Assembly: GCF_000188195.1 (NCBI RefSeq)
Contig: NZ_GL830979.1
Location: 1-64,000, forward strand
Length of the DNA stretch: 64,000 nt
DNA from: Succinatimonas hippei YIT 12066
GTDB lineage: Bacteria > Pseudomonadota > Gammaproteobacteria > Enterobacterales > Succinivibrionaceae
Direction of reading: 5' to 3'
The notes under the pieces are model-generated. The model made no database searches and was not told the origin of the DNA. It saw nothing but the letters and a program-made list of their open reading frames with translations. Positions 26,680-37,307 of the stretch are shown one piece after another. The position numbers and the translations under genes are program-made. Each line of letters opens with the position of its first letter. The stretch's first letter is position 1.

Positions 26680-28037
26680 TGGGCTCTTTTTTGTGGAACC
26701 TGCTGTTTTTCGGAATCGCTATCGGTATTTTAGTGACTATTCATGAAGCAGGTCACTTTTTTGCTGCTAGGTTTTGCAAAGTTAAAATTTTGCGCTTTTC
26801 CATAGGTTTTGGCAAAGTATTATGGTCGCGCAAGGGAAAAGACGGCTGTGAGTATGCCGTATCTGCAATTCCTTTGGGCGGTTATGTAAAAATGTACGGA
26901 GAAAACAAACAGGAAGCAGCTGCGCTTACCGACGTTTCTGGATCTTTTTACGCCAAGTCTTTGAAAGCAAGAGCTTTTATTATTGCGGCAGGACCTTTGT
27001 GTAATATCCTGCTTGCTTTCTTTTTATATTGCTTCGTTAATTTAAGCGGCGTTACTTTAATAAAGCCGGTTATTGGTGATGTGGTTCCTAATTCGGTAGC
27101 ATCCGCAGCCGGTTTTAAAGAATATGATTTAATTGAAAGTATCGGCGGAATTGAGACAGCTGATTGGAAAAACGCCCTCTTGACCTTAGTTTCACACTCA
27201 GGAGAGAAAAACGTATTAATTGAAGTTAAGCGCGATTTAGGTCATGGCGATGATATTGCGCTTAATATGGATTTAAGTACGTTTAAGCTGGAGCCGGATA
27301 AAGATCCTTTAGGGATATTGGGGCTTAAAGTCTGCGTCGGGAGAATTTTAAATGTTATAAGCTCGGTAAATCAGGATAGTCCTGCTTTTCGTGCAGGGCT
27401 TAAAGCCGGAGACGAAATTGTTTCAGTAAACGGCGTTGCTTCTGATTCTTGGTATCGCACGCAGGAAATGATAGCCGCTTCGAACGGTCAGCCTTTGACC
27501 TTGGTTATAAAGCGTGACGGCGTTTTATATACCACTACGCTTACTGCAGATCTTGTTTATGATGAGGCGGCAAAGATTTACCGTCCTTTAATCGGGGTGC
27601 TTGCCCAAGCTGAGCCGATCCCTGAGCTCACCCAAAAGGTGCAGTACGGATTATCCGATTCAGTAATTAAAGCGGCATCAGACACCTACGAAATGTCCTT
27701 AATTATTGTAAAATCAGCAGTAAAATTAATTACGGGACAAATTTCGGCGCAAAATATAGCCGGACCTATTGCTATAGCTAAAGGCGCGGGAGAAAGTGCC
27801 ACTATCGGGCTTACTTTCTTTATAAGTTTTTTGGCTGCTATTAGTGTAAACTTAGGTATCCTTAATTTGATTCCGATTCCGGTTTTGGACGGCGGACAGC
27901 TTTTATTCATTGCCTATGAGGCTGTTTTCCGTAAAGCACCGAACGAAAAATTGCAGTACATATTGTCATTATTCGGACTTAGTTTGCTGCTTTTTATTTC
28001 GTTCTTGGCGATTTTTAATGATTTAAAAGCTCTATGA
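26679..28037 (+). CDS. rseP: Site-2 protease RseP
   Basis: RseP is an inner-membrane zinc protease that cleaves anti-sigma factor RseA and cleans remnant signal peptides. The 452-aa protein has HEAGH in the first membrane segment (zinc ligands and catalytic Glu), two PDZ domains (about residues 115-210 and 215-300) and NLIPIPVLDGGQL near the C-terminus with the third metal ligand. Length equals the E. coli enzyme (450). Followed by bamA. Confidence 0.96.
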   Translation: MGSFLWNLLFFGIAIGILVTIHEAGHFFAARFCKVKILRFSIGFGKVLWSRKGKDGCEYAVSAIPLGGYVKMYGENKQEAAALTDVSGSFYAKSLKARAFIIAAGPLCNILLAFFLYCFVNLSGVTLIKPVIGDVVPNSVASAAGFKEYDLIESIGGIETADWKNALLTLVSHSGEKNVLIEVKRDLGHGDDIALNMDLSTFKLEPDKDPLGILGLKVCVGRILNVISSVNQDSPAFRAGLKAGDEIVSVNGVASDSWYRTQEMIAASNGQPLTLVIKRDGVLYTTTLTADLVYDEAAKIYRPLIGVLAQAEPIPELTQKVQYGLSDSVIKAASDTYEMSLIIVKSAVKLITGQISAQNIAGPIAIAKGAGESATIGLTFFISFLAAISVNLGILNLIPIPVLDGGQLLFIAYEAVFRKAPNEKLQYILSLFGLSLLLFISFLAIFNDLKAL

Positions 28038-28062
28038 AAATTAGGCAAAGTGGAATTTGAAG

Positions 28063-30486
28063 ATGAAATTTAAAGCAAAAAAACCTCTTGCTTTGGCATT
28101 GACGGCAATTGTCGGAAGTTTAATGTTTGTTCCGCTGTCATTTGCTGCAGATGATTCAAGCTTTGTAATTGACAATATTCAGGTACGAGGTCTAAATCGT
28201 GTTACGGTAGGTGCAGTACTGCTTGCGATGCCTGTAAGACAAGGCGATGTAATGAATGCCGAAAACTCGGCTCTTACCATGCGCCGCTTATATGAAACCG
28301 GCAATTTTGATGACATAAGTCTGTCGCGTGAGGGCAATACCGTAATAGTTAACGTTAAAGAGCGTCCTACTATCGGTAATATTGAGTTTGCCGGAAATTC
28401 ACAACTTAGCGAGTCAGCGCTGCGCCCTGTAATTGAGCAGCAGGGACTCAAAGCGGGAGAAGCTTTAAACGTCCAGACTTTGTCGCAAATTCAGAAGTCT
28501 CTTGAAGATTTTTACCATTCTGCAGGCATGTATCAGGCTAAGGTCAAGCCGGTTTTAACTTATTTGCCGCGTAACCGCGTGGATATCAAACTTGAGTTTA
28601 CCGAAGGCGTTTCTGCAGAGATTGAGCAGATTAATATCGTCGGCAACAAGAGTTTTGACGAGGATGTGCTTTTAGCGCAGATGCAGCTGCGTGACGATGT
28701 GCCGTGGTGGAACTTTCTTGCCAATCGCCGTTATGAAAGCCAGAAGTTTTCCGCAGACTTGGAGAGTTTGCGTTCTTACTACATGGATAGAGGTTATGTG
28801 CGCTTTAAGATTGACGATACCTCGGTTGAAATGACGCCTGACCGCAAGGGCCTATACCTTACCATTGCGGTTACGGAAGGAGAGCAGTACACGGTAGGCA
28901 AGACTTCGCTGCGCGGTGATACCTTAAAATACGGCGAGCAGATGAAAGAGCTTTTGAATTTTGAAGAAGGTGAAGTTTATTCTGCCGCTAAAGTAGCTTC
29001 CGTAGAAAAAGCTTTAAGCGATTATCTCGGCAAATACGGTTACGCTTACTCAAGAGTCAGGGCTTTCCCGACTTTTGATGATGAAAACAAAGTCGTTAAT
29101 CTGGATTTTAATGTTGAACCAGGTTCCCGCGTATATGTAAGTCAGATCAATATTACCGGCAATACTTCAACTGATGATACCGTTATTCGTCGTGAATTGC
29201 GTCAAATGGACGGAACATGGCTGTCAAATGAAGCTGTTGATCTGTCGGAAGCTCGTTTGAACCGTACCGGTTTCTTTGAAACGGTTGAGCTTGATACCAA
29301 GCGTGCGGGAAATACTCCCGATACGGTAAATCTTGATGTAAAAGTTAAAGAACAGCCTACAGGCTCTATTTCAGGCGGTATCGGTTACGGAACCAACTCC
29401 GGTATGCTCCTGCAGGCCGGTATCTCGCAAAACAACGTATTCGGCTGGGGCTCCCGTGCCTCCATTATGGCTTATGACAATGACTACCGCCAGCATATCG
29501 AATTAGGCTACACCGATCCGTATTTCACGGTGGATCGCATCAGTTTAGGCGGACGTGCGTACTATGATAAGTTTGAAGGCGATAACGCAGACGTCGTTTC
29601 TTATGACAATGAGACTGTGGGTATTGAGATAACGTCAGGATATCCGCTTAATGAAACTATGTCGGTATCCTATTCCGTCGGCTTTGAACAAAATAAAATC
29701 GATAATACCGGCGACAATTTTATTCAATCTCAAGTTTTTTGGCGTGATTATAGTGATAACGCGATGGATGATAGCGGTACGTTTAACAACTTTACCGCAA
29801 GCTTCGGTTTTTCGCGCAATAATTTAGACCGTTCGGTTTTCCCGACCAAAGGCAGCAGGCAGTCTTTCTCGGCTTTTGCCACCGTACCCGGATCTGATTT
29901 GCAGTACTATAAGCTTTCTGCCGAAACAGCGCATTATTTCCCGCTTGACAGCGAGCGCAATTTCGTTTTCACCATTCGCGGACGCGTGGCTTTCGGTGAC
30001 GGTTACGGTACTATCAACGGTCACGATCAGCGCCTGCCGTTCTTTAACAATTTCTACTTAGGCGGCAACGATTGGCTGCGCGGCTTTGACAACAACTCCA
30101 TCGGTCCTAAAGCCGTTTATCCTGGAAGCGGTGATTCCGATACCTCGGTAGGCGGTAACGCTTTGTATGCCGGTACCGTAGAAATCTCGGTGCCGACTCC
30201 GTTTATTTCCGAGGCCTATAAGCGTCAGGTGCGTACTTCATTCTTCCTTGATGTCGGCGCGCTGTGGGATACACGTGAGGACGATTACAAGGATTATATG
30301 CGCGAAAACAATATAGGAGGTGGAGGCTTCAGCAGCGACAACGACAAGATGCGCGCTTCCGTCGGTGTTTCGCTTAACTGGATGTCGCCGATAGGCCCTT
30401 TGGTATTCTCGCTGGCTAAACCCATTAAGGATTACTCGGGAGACGACTCTCAGACCTTTAACTTTAATATCGGCGGTCGTTTCTAA
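28063..30486 (+). CDS. bamA: Outer membrane assembly factor BamA
   Basis: BamA is the Omp85 core of the BAM complex that inserts beta-barrel proteins, including the autotransporters of this window. ATG 28063 gives 807 aa (810 in E. coli) with signal peptide [22 protein letters not shown]; an in-frame TTG two codons earlier is less likely. Five POTRA domains span about residues 30-425, then the 16-strand barrel. The conserved lid motif is DWLRGFDNN and the protein ends in FNIGGRF with terminal Phe. Confidence 0.97.
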   Translation: MKFKAKKPLALALTAIVGSLMFVPLSFAADDSSFVIDNIQVRGLNRVTVGAVLLAMPVRQGDVMNAENSALTMRRLYETGNFDDISLSREGNTVIVNVKERPTIGNIEFAGNSQLSESALRPVIEQQGLKAGEALNVQTLSQIQKSLEDFYHSAGMYQAKVKPVLTYLPRNRVDIKLEFTEGVSAEIEQINIVGNKSFDEDVLLAQMQLRDDVPWWNFLANRRYESQKFSADLESLRSYYMDRGYVRFKIDDTSVEMTPDRKGLYLTIAVTEGEQYTVGKTSLRGDTLKYGEQMKELLNFEEGEVYSAAKVASVEKALSDYLGKYGYAYSRVRAFPTFDDENKVVNLDFNVEPGSRVYVSQINITGNTSTDDTVIRRELRQMDGTWLSNEAVDLSEARLNRTGFFETVELDTKRAGNTPDTVNLDVKVKEQPTGSISGGIGYGTNSGMLLQAGISQNNVFGWGSRASIMAYDNDYRQHIELGYTDPYFTVDRISLGGRAYYDKFEGDNADVVSYDNETVGIEITSGYPLNETMSVSYSVGFEQNKIDNTGDNFIQSQVFWRDYSDNAMDDSGTFNNFTASFGFSRNNLDRSVFPTKGSRQSFSAFATVPGSDLQYYKLSAETAHYFPLDSERNFVFTIRGRVAFGDGYGTINGHDQRLPFFNNFYLGGNDWLRGFDNNSIGPKAVYPGSGDSDTSVGGNALYAGTVEISVPTPFISEAYKRQVRTSFFLDVGALWDTREDDYKDYMRENNIGGGGFSSDNDKMRASVGVSLNWMSPIGPLVFSLAKPIKDYSGDDSQTFNFNIGGRF

Positions 30487-30509
30487 AGAATTTAAGGAGA
30501 AATATAACT

Positions 30510-31028
30510 ATGTTTAAGAAATTTGCTTTGGCTGTCGCGGTAGCGGCTGCAGTATCCGTTCCTGCAATGGCGGCTGAAAAGGCCCAGACCCCTACTATTG
30601 CAGTTATTAACGTGCCGCTTATCATGCACGAAATTCCGCAGGCTAAGACCACCCGTGATAATCTTGCTAAGGAATTTGCTCCCCGTGAGCGTGAACTGCA
30701 GAATCTTGAGGCCGAAGGCAGCAAACTTGCCCAGCGTCTTAAAGAAGGCAAATTAAGTGAAAAGGAAAGAGTTGATCTGCAGCGACGTTTTGCTCAGATG
30801 CAGTCTGATTTTAATTTAAAAGCTCAGGCTTTGCAGGAAGATCAGAGAAAGCGTGTTTCCGATGAAAATTTAAAACTTGCACAGGAAGTGCAAAAAGCCA
30901 TTGATGCAATCGCCAAAGAGCGCGGAATTCAGCTTGTTCTGCGCGGTGAGTCGGTAGCTTATACCGTTAATGCTTTGGATATTTCTCAGGATGTTATTGA
31001 GCGTGTCGGCAAATCCGGCAAGAAGTAA
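30510..31028 (+). CDS. skp: Periplasmic chaperone Skp (OmpH)
   Basis: Skp is a trimeric periplasmic chaperone that holds unfolded outer-membrane proteins on their way to BamA. The 172-aa precursor has a signal peptide (KFALAVAVAAAVSVPAMAA) and a Lys/Glu/Gln-rich middle (about residues 55-130) that forms the coiled-coil tentacles. AAGGAG precedes ATG. It follows bamA by 23 nt and precedes lpxD by 3 nt, the conserved order. Confidence 0.95.
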   Translation: MFKKFALAVAVAAAVSVPAMAAEKAQTPTIAVINVPLIMHEIPQAKTTRDNLAKEFAPRERELQNLEAEGSKLAQRLKEGKLSEKERVDLQRRFAQMQSDFNLKAQALQEDQRKRVSDENLKLAQEVQKAIDAIAKERGIQLVLRGESVAYTVNALDISQDVIERVGKSGKK

Positions 31029-31031
31029 TTC

Positions 31032-32075
31032 ATGATGAAGCTTCAGGATATCGCAAATAAAATCGGTGCCAAGCTGCACGGAAACGGTGACGTCGAGATC
31101 CGCCGCGTTGCCAACTTAAAGACCGCAAAAACGGGAGAGATAAGCTTTCTTTCCGATCCTAAATATCGAAGCGTTCTGGAAGAAAGTCAGGCAAGTGCGG
31201 TGATTATCCGGGAAGGAGATGTTCCGCATGTAAAAAGTGCGGCACTTATCGTTAAAGATCCGTATCTCGGCTTTGCTAAAGTCGCTCAGCTTTTGGATAC
31301 GACCCCGGCAATTGCCGTCGGAATTGATGCTTCTGCCGTAATTGATAAAAGCGCGGTTTTAGGCAGCAATGTCGCAGTCGGTCCTAATGCCTGCATCAGT
31401 GCGGGGGCTCAGATCGGCGATGACGTGCAAATCGGCGCGGGATGCTTTGTCGGTCCTAATGCTAAAATCGGAAAAGGAACCAAACTTTATCCTAATGTAA
31501 GCATTTATCATGACGTTGTCATCGGAGAGCACTGTCTGTTTCAATCAAATGCCGTTATCGGCGGTGACGGCTTCGGCTACGCTAATGAATCCGGCAAATG
31601 GGTCAAAATACCGCAGACCGGACGCGTGGTTATAGGCAATATGGTTGAGATCGGTGCTTGTACTTGTATCGATCGCGGTGCAATAGATGATACCGTTATC
31701 GAAGATAATGTAATTATTGATAATCTATGTCAAGTCGCTCATAATGTACATATCGGATACGGCACAGCCGTAGCCGGCGGCACTACTTTTGCCGGCAGCG
31801 TTAAAATCGGCAAGTTCTGTATTATAGGCGGAACTTCCGTGTTTAACGGACATATTGAAATTTGTGATCAGGCTGTGATTAGCGGAATGTGCATGGTTAT
31901 GCGCTCTATAGACAAGCCCGGTGTTTACTCTTCGGGCATCCCTGCGCAGTCTAATAAAGAGTGGCGTATTACTGCAGCCCGCGTACTGCATATCAACGAT
32001 ATGTATCACAAAGTAAATGACATGGAAAAGCAGATTGAAAATTTAAAATCGGCTTTGGCAGAATTAAAGAAATAA
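31032..32075 (+). CDS. lpxD: UDP-3-O-acylglucosamine N-acyltransferase
   Basis: LpxD adds the second hydroxyacyl chain during lipid A synthesis. The 347-aa protein has the uridine-binding N-terminal domain, then a left-handed beta-helix with the catalytic His in [18 protein letters not shown] and a conserved [19 protein letters not shown] loop, and a C-terminal coiled coil. Length fits E. coli (341). ATG 31032 and ATG 31035 are both possible; neither has a strong ribosome site, consistent with coupling to skp. Confidence 0.96.
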   Translation: MMKLQDIANKIGAKLHGNGDVEIRRVANLKTAKTGEISFLSDPKYRSVLEESQASAVIIREGDVPHVKSAALIVKDPYLGFAKVAQLLDTTPAIAVGIDASAVIDKSAVLGSNVAVGPNACISAGAQIGDDVQIGAGCFVGPNAKIGKGTKLYPNVSIYHDVVIGEHCLFQSNAVIGGDGFGYANESGKWVKIPQTGRVVIGNMVEIGACTCIDRGAIDDTVIEDNVIIDNLCQVAHNVHIGYGTAVAGGTTFAGSVKIGKFCIIGGTSVFNGHIEICDQAVISGMCMVMRSIDKPGVYSSGIPAQSNKEWRITAARVLHINDMYHKVNDMEKQIENLKSALAELKK

Positions 32076-32091
32076 GAGTAAGGTGGCGCAA

Positions 32092-32556
32092 GTGACAGGA
32101 AATCCGGAAAAAACTTTAAAAATTGAACAAATCATGAATCTGTTGCCTCATCGTTATCCGTTTTTAATGGTCGACAGAGTAATCGACTATTCCATTACCG
32201 ATGAGCATAAGACTTTACGTGCCATTAAAAATATTTCTTTTAATGAGCCTTTTTTCCAAGGCCATTTTCCCGGCAAGCCGGTTCTCCCCGGTGTTTTGAT
32301 TTTAGAAGCAATGGCGCAGGCAACCGGAGTTTTGGCTTTTACCATGGTCGGAAAGCCTGAACCAGATGAGCTTTATTATTTTGCCGCAATCGATAATGCC
32401 CGTTTCAAACGTCCGGTAGTTCCGGGTGATCAATTGGTGCTTGACGTTGAATTCTTAAAAGAAAAGCGCGGTATTGCAAGTTTTAAAGGCGTTGCAACTG
32501 TTGACGGTGAAATCGTCTGCTCTGCAGATTTGATGTGCGCAAAACGTCGCGGCTAA
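32092..32556 (+). CDS. fabZ: (3R)-hydroxyacyl-ACP dehydratase FabZ
   Basis: FabZ dehydrates 3-hydroxyacyl-ACP in fatty acid elongation and competes with LpxA/LpxD for hydroxyacyl-ACP. I chose GTG 32092 (154 aa, close to 151 in E. coli) because AAGGTGG lies 6 nt before it, the same arrangement used by the next gene lpxA; GTG 32083 sits inside that site. Active-site motifs are [14 protein letters not shown] (His) and [20 protein letters not shown] (Glu). Cytosolic. Confidence 0.95.
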   Translation: MTGNPEKTLKIEQIMNLLPHRYPFLMVDRVIDYSITDEHKTLRAIKNISFNEPFFQGHFPGKPVLPGVLILEAMAQATGVLAFTMVGKPEPDELYYFAAIDNARFKRPVVPGDQLVLDVEFLKEKRGIASFKGVATVDGEIVCSADLMCAKRRG

Positions 32557-32590
32557 GAATCAAAATAGAGAAAAAGAGTAAGGTGAAGCT

Positions 32591-33378
32591 GTGATTGACA
32601 GTACTGCAAAAATAGACCCATCCGCTAAAATAAGCGATAAAGCTGTTATAGGTGCGAATGTCGTTATTAAAGAAAACGTGATCATCGAAGATGACGTTAC
32701 CATAGGTGAAGGCTGCGTTATTGAGCCGTTTTGCGTGTTCCGCGGACCTACTGTCATCGGAAAGCGTAATCACTTCTATCAATTCTGCTCTATAGGTGAG
32801 GCTTGTCAGGATTTAAAATACAATAATGAGCCTACTCGTCTTGTCATAGGAGATGATAACGTAATCCCGAACATTGCACGATGCACCGCGGTACCGTTCA
32901 GGGCAGATCGGTAACTACCGTAGGTTCGCATAACCTGTTTATGGTCAACGTTCACGTAGCGCATGACTGCATCGTAGGCGACAATTGTATTTTCTCCAAT
33001 AATGCTACATTAGCCGGACATGTCGTTATCGGTGATTGGGTTATTTTCGGCGGGCTTAGTGCCATTCATCAGTTCGGACGCGTCGGCAGCCATGCCTTTA
33101 TCGGCGGAATGGCGGCTTTGAATATGGATGTTCCTCCGTATGTTATGGCGGCAGGCCATTATGCCAAGGCTCACGGCATCAATAAAGTGGGACTTGCGCG
33201 CCGCGGCTTTTCAGAGCAGGCTATAAATGCCATTCGCAAGGCATATATGATTATTTATCATAAGCATAAGACGATCGAAGAGGCAATTCCGCTGCTTGAA
33301 GAGTTGGCTAAGACCGAAAGCGCCGTAACTCCTTTGGTTGAGTTTTTAAAAGAAAGCGGAAGAGGCATTGTCCGTTAA
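32591..33378 (+). pseudogene. lpxA: UDP-N-acetylglucosamine acyltransferase LpxA, frameshifted
   Basis: LpxA performs the first step of lipid A synthesis. The gene is split: residues 1-90 read in one frame from GTG 32591, and the rest (from MHRGTVQG at 32881, including catalytic His in NVHVAHDC) reads in another. The break is at 32866-32869, where ATCCCGAAC stands where ATCCGCGAAC would encode the conserved V-I-R-E-H-C-T. Restoring one G gives exactly 262 aa, the E. coli length. As lpxA is normally essential, sequencing error is a strong alternative to true loss. A restart at 32881 would lack the N-terminal coils. Confidence 0.9.
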
Positions 33379-34682
33379 TGCCCACTCAAGTTTCAGCGGC
33401 AGTTAATACTGCTCATCTTTATGCATTAGTCGCCGGAGAATCTTCCGGCGATACTTTAGGCGCGGGCTTAATGCGCGCTATTTTACGCTCCGATCCTAAA
33501 GCAAGCTTTATCGGTATCGGCGGTGAGAAAATGATAAAAGCGGGGCTTACTCCGCTTGGCAGGATGGAAGTCCTGTCGGTGATGGGAATTTTTGAAGTCG
33601 CCTCTCATCTTATGCCCATACTTAAGCTGCGCTCTGAGCTTATAAAACAATTATTAAAAGCCCGTCCCTGCGTGGTGATTGGCATTGATTCCCCTGATTT
33701 TAATTTGGGTCTTGAAAAACGCATGCGCCGTGCCGGTATTCCGACGGTTCATTATGTCAGCCCGTCTGTATGGGCGTGGCGTGAAGGTCGCATGAAAAAA
33801 ATCAAAGAAGCCTGCGATGAAGTGTTGGCATTGCTGCCTTTTGAAAAAGAATTTTATGATAGGGAAGGTATGCCCTGTACTTATGTCGGACATACTTTAG
33901 CCAATCAAATCCCTTTGCAGGTTTCTCAGGATGAGTCCAAAGCTCAAATCGAGCTTGAAAAAACCAGTGTTGAACCCGTACAGGGCAAGGTAATGGCTAT
34001 TCTGGCAGGATCCCGTAAAAATGAGTTGGTGCATATGGTTCCCGTATATGCGCAAACGGCGAGGATCGTTAAGGAAAAAATGCCGGATGTGGTTTTTATT
34101 TCAGCCTGTCCAGATAAAGAGCGGGCGGAAATGCTCAAGGATTTATGGTTAAGTCACGCACCCGACTTGTCTTTAACCATTTACATCGGCTGCACGCATG
34201 CTGTTATCGGAGCTGCTGACGCGGTGCTGCTTACTTCAGGAACGATTGCTTTTGAAACAATGCTTTTAAAGCGTCCGATGGCCGTTGCGTATAAAGTAAA
34301 TCCGTTGACTGCGCTCATAGGCAGGCGCCTGCTTAAAATCAATATGTTTTCCTTGCCGAATTTATTGGCTAAAAGACGTATTGTTGCGGAATTTATTCAA
34401 GAGCAGTGTACCCCTGAGGCTTTAGCTCAGGAAATGCTGAAGCTTTTGACTTCAGATAATTTGCTGATGAAGAATGAGTTTTTGAGCATGCATAAAGCCA
34501 TGATTAAAAATTCTGATGAAATTGCTGCAAAAGCCGTATTGTCCTTAATCAAAAAAAGCGGGATCAAAACCGTTGAAAGTAAAGATAATAAAGCTTTTAA
34601 CGGAATGGTGGAGCCTTCTTTTACCGTTCCGGCAAATATAGCCGGTACTGATCGTGCCGCAAGACAAGAGCCGCGACTTTAA
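33378..34682 (+). CDS. lpxB: Lipid-A-disaccharide synthase
   Basis: LpxB joins UDP-diacylglucosamine and lipid X into the lipid A disaccharide at the inner-membrane face (GT19 family). Motifs: AGESSGDTLGAGLM at the N-terminus, IGIDSPDFNLGLEKRMR, HYVSPSVWAWREGR and LLTSGTIAFETMLLKRPMAVAYK. At 434 aa it is about 50 residues longer than E. coli LpxB (382); the extra lies in a C-terminal tail of low complexity after about residue 385. Start and stop overlap the neighbours by one base each. Confidence 0.96.
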   Translation: MPTQVSAAVNTAHLYALVAGESSGDTLGAGLMRAILRSDPKASFIGIGGEKMIKAGLTPLGRMEVLSVMGIFEVASHLMPILKLRSELIKQLLKARPCVVIGIDSPDFNLGLEKRMRRAGIPTVHYVSPSVWAWREGRMKKIKEACDEVLALLPFEKEFYDREGMPCTYVGHTLANQIPLQVSQDESKAQIELEKTSVEPVQGKVMAILAGSRKNELVHMVPVYAQTARIVKEKMPDVVFISACPDKERAEMLKDLWLSHAPDLSLTIYIGCTHAVIGAADAVLLTSGTIAFETMLLKRPMAVAYKVNPLTALIGRRLLKINMFSLPNLLAKRRIVAEFIQEQCTPEALAQEMLKLLTSDNLLMKNEFLSMHKAMIKNSDEIAAKAVLSLIKKSGIKTVESKDNKAFNGMVEPSFTVPANIAGTDRAARQEPRL

Positions 34683-35323
34683 TGGCAAAAAAAGTTTTAG
34701 AGCCTTTTATCTATCCCATAGATCCGCAAGTTCATTTGGTTTGCGGAGCAGATGAAGCAGGTCGCGGTCCGCTGGTCGGCAATGTTGTTGCAGCGTGTGT
34801 AATCTTAGATCCGTCTCGTCCTATTTCAGGTCTTGCCGATTCAAAAAAACTATCGGAAAAAAAGCGCGATGCTTTGGCTTTGCAGATTAAGGAAAACGCT
34901 TTGGCCTACGGGATAGGACAATGTACTCCAAAAGAAATTGACAGAATGAACATTCTGTACGCTTCACTTGAGGCGATGCGGCGTGCTTATGTAAATATGC
35001 ACAAAACCTGTGAGCTGATGTTAATTGACGGAAATAAACTTATTCCGGATTTTCCGCTTGCAATGCAGGCTGTGGTTAAAGGTGATGCACGCGTTCCTGA
35101 AATTTCGGCAGCATCTATTTTAGCTAAGACCGAGCGTGACGCCCAGCTTTATGCTTTAGATAAACAATATCCCGAGTACGGTTTTGCCAGGCACAAAGGA
35201 TATCCGACTGCCGCTCATTTTGAAGTTTTGCATAAACTTCCTTTGCTCTCATGTTATCGGATGACATACGCTCCTATAAGAAAGCTGCTAGCTGAGGGCA
35301 AGGGGATTATAGAGACGATTTAA
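34682..35323 (+). CDS. rnhB: Ribonuclease HII
   Basis: RNase HII cuts at ribonucleotides in DNA. The 213-aa protein has CGADEAGRGPLVGNVVAA with the acidic active-site pair, LADSKKLSEKKRDAL, and LMLIDGN with a further acidic ligand. It overlaps lpxB by 1 nt as in other gammaproteobacteria. The usual next gene, dnaE, is absent here and an SDR gene follows. Confidence 0.96.
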   Translation: MAKKVLEPFIYPIDPQVHLVCGADEAGRGPLVGNVVAACVILDPSRPISGLADSKKLSEKKRDALALQIKENALAYGIGQCTPKEIDRMNILYASLEAMRRAYVNMHKTCELMLIDGNKLIPDFPLAMQAVVKGDARVPEISAASILAKTERDAQLYALDKQYPEYGFARHKGYPTAAHFEVLHKLPLLSCYRMTYAPIRKLLAEGKGIIETI

Positions 35324-35362
35324 GGTATTTTTGCGTCTTTTTACTGGTATATGGAGGCGCTT

Positions 35363-36100
35363 ATGGAAAATAACAAAAAAGCGGTTATCGTCGGAGCGAC
35401 GTCAGGGATCGGATATGCTGTTGCTTTAGAGTTGATAAATAAGGGCTGGATCTTAGGAATTGCCGGCAGAAGAGTTGATAAATTAAAAGAACTTCAGTCA
35501 CTTGCTCCCAATCGGATTAAATATAGAGAAATTGATGTCCAAAGCTGTAATTCCTGCGCAGAGCTCAATAAGCTCATAGCCGATCTGGGAGGAATTGATT
35601 TGTATTTGCATTGCTCAGGGATAGGCAAGCAGAATTATTCTTTAAAAAGCGAAATCGAACTTAATACCGTTGCAACTAATGTTGACGGTTTCGTCAGGAT
35701 GGTAACTTGCGCCTTTAATTATTTTGCGGCAAAAGGAAATGGGCATATAGCTGTAATAAGTTCAATAGCCGGTACTAAAGGCTTAGGCGCTGCTGCAGCT
35801 TATTCAGCGTCAAAGCGCTTTCAGAATACCTATATAGATTGTCTTGATCAGCTGTGTCATATAAGAAAGCTAAATATTGATTTTACCGATATCCGTCCCG
35901 GGTTTGTCGCTACTCCTTTACTTGACGGAGGCGGCAAATATCCGATGGTTATGGATGTTAGTAAGGTTGCAAGAAGAATCGTGACAGCGTTAAATAAGAA
36001 AGAAAGGGTTACGGTTATAGATTGGCGTTATCGTATTTTGGTCTTTTTCTGGAGACTGATTCCTTTATGGTTATGGAGACGCTTGCCTATTTGCAATTAA
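35363..36100 (+). CDS. SDR-family NAD(P)-dependent oxidoreductase
   Basis: The 245-aa protein is a classical short-chain dehydrogenase. It has the cofactor motif VIVGATSGIGYAVAL, the catalytic Ser in VISSIAGTKG and Tyr/Lys in YSASK. ATG 35363 follows GGAGG at the right distance; ATG 35351 overlaps that site and is rejected. The C-terminus ends in an aromatic, basic amphipathic stretch (LVFFWRLIPLWLWRRL) that may associate with the membrane. The substrate cannot be told. It lies between rnhB and accA, where dnaE sits in E. coli. Confidence 0.87.
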   Translation: MENNKKAVIVGATSGIGYAVALELINKGWILGIAGRRVDKLKELQSLAPNRIKYREIDVQSCNSCAELNKLIADLGGIDLYLHCSGIGKQNYSLKSEIELNTVATNVDGFVRMVTCAFNYFAAKGNGHIAVISSIAGTKGLGAAAAYSASKRFQNTYIDCLDQLCHIRKLNIDFTDIRPGFVATPLLDGGGKYPMVMDVSKVARRIVTALNKKERVTVIDWRYRILVFFWRLIPLWLWRRLPICN

Positions 36101-36293
36101 TGAGCTGTCCATGTGGTGAATTCTGCCGGTGCTTAGTTTTCATATGAGCATATACATAGCCATGCAGTTCGTAAAATGTTAAACTATCAACTTATGGGCA
36201 GTTACTGCTATAAGTTTTTTCGTGAAATAAAGCTAATGCCGGGCTATCGAATTTTAAAGCTGAGGATAAGTTTTACTTTTGCAAAAGCTTAAA

Positions 36294-36315
36294 GTTAAAT
36301 CAAAAATGATTTAAC
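36294..36315 (+). promoter_or_regulatory. Hairpin in the accA leader
   Basis: GTTAAATCA / TGATTTAAC form a perfect 9-bp stem with an AAAA loop, 35 nt before the accA start. CTTTTGCAAAAG, a 12-bp palindrome, lies just upstream at 36277-36288. Either could be a regulator site or a leader structure. The remainder of the 36101-36350 gap holds no gene. Confidence 0.4.
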
Positions 36316-36350
36316 GGCATATCTTGCCTGCAAGATTAGAGAGAAGGTTT

Positions 36351-37307
36351 ATGAATATCAATTATTTGGATTTTGAACAGCCTATTGCTGATTTGCTTGC
36401 TCATATTGAGGAGTTGAAGCGGTTAAGCAATACGGTCGGCGCCGATGTCGACATGTCAAAAGAGTTGGCACAACTTGAAAAGAAAAATGTTGAATTAACC
36501 AAGAAACTTTACTCCTCCTTGTCTGCATGGCAGATATCTCAGTTATCCCGTCATCCGATGCGTCCTTATACTTTAGATTACGTTCAGCGCATCTTTACTG
36601 ATTTCCAAGAATTAGCCGGCGACAGAGCCTTTGCCGATGATAAAGCTATTGTCGGCGGTCTTGCACGTCTTGACGGCACTTCCGTTATGGTGATCGGTCA
36701 TCAGAAAGGACGTGATACTCGTGAGCGTACTTTACGCAATTTCGGTATGCCTCGTCCTGAGGGGTATCGTAAAGCTATGCGCTTAATGCGCCTTGCCGAG
36801 CGTTTTAATCTGCCGATTATTACTTTTGTCGATACTCCGGGCGCATATCCCGGTGTCGGAGCGGAAGAGCGTTCTCAGGCAGGAGCCATTGCTGAAAGCT
36901 TAAAGTGTATGTCTGAGCTTAAAGTTCCTATTATTTCAACAGTTATCGGTGAAGGCGGTTCAGGCGGTGCTTTGGCAATCGGCGTCGGCGATAGAGTGAA
37001 TATGCTGCAGTATTCAACATACTCGGTTATTTCTCCTGAAGGTTGTGCTTCAATTCTGTGGAAGAGTGCAGATAAAGCCTCTCTTGCCGCAGAGGCTATG
37101 AATATTACCGCAGATCGCTTAAAGTCGTTAAAGCTTATTGATAATGTCGTAAAAGAGCCTTTAGGCGGTGCGCATCGCGATTATGACACAATGGCTGAGA
37201 ATCTTAAGGCACGTTTGCTTCTTGATTTACGCGAGCTTGCCGATACTCCCAGTGATACTCTTGTTGAACAGCGTTTTGAACGCTTAATGCATTACGGCTA
37301 TTGTTAA
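36351..37307 (+). CDS. accA: Acetyl-CoA carboxylase carboxyltransferase subunit alpha
   Basis: AccA pairs with AccD to transfer CO2 from carboxybiotin to acetyl-CoA, the first step of fatty acid synthesis. ATG 36351 follows AGAGAAGG and gives 318 aa (319 in E. coli); a longer frame opening upstream has no ribosome site. Motifs: [19 protein letters not shown] at the N-terminus, [33 protein letters not shown] and [15 protein letters not shown] (oxyanion hole). Its end overlaps the tilS start. Confidence 0.97.
   Translation: MNINYLDFEQPIADLLAHIEELKRLSNTVGADVDMSKELAQLEKKNVELTKKLYSSLSAWQISQLSRHPMRPYTLDYVQRIFTDFQELAGDRAFADDKAIVGGLARLDGTSVMVIGHQKGRDTRERTLRNFGMPRPEGYRKAMRLMRLAERFNLPIITFVDTPGAYPGVGAEERSQAGAIAESLKCMSELKVPIISTVIGEGGSGGALAIGVGDRVNMLQYSTYSVISPEGCASILWKSADKASLAAEAMNITADRLKSLKLIDNVVKEPLGGAHRDYDTMAENLKARLLLDLRELADTPSDTLVEQRFERLMHYGYC

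Noticed and set aside
32850-32885. Programmed frameshift in lpxA
   Set aside because: There is no slippery heptamer or downstream pseudoknot signal, and programmed shifting is not known for lpxA; a one-base deficit is simpler.
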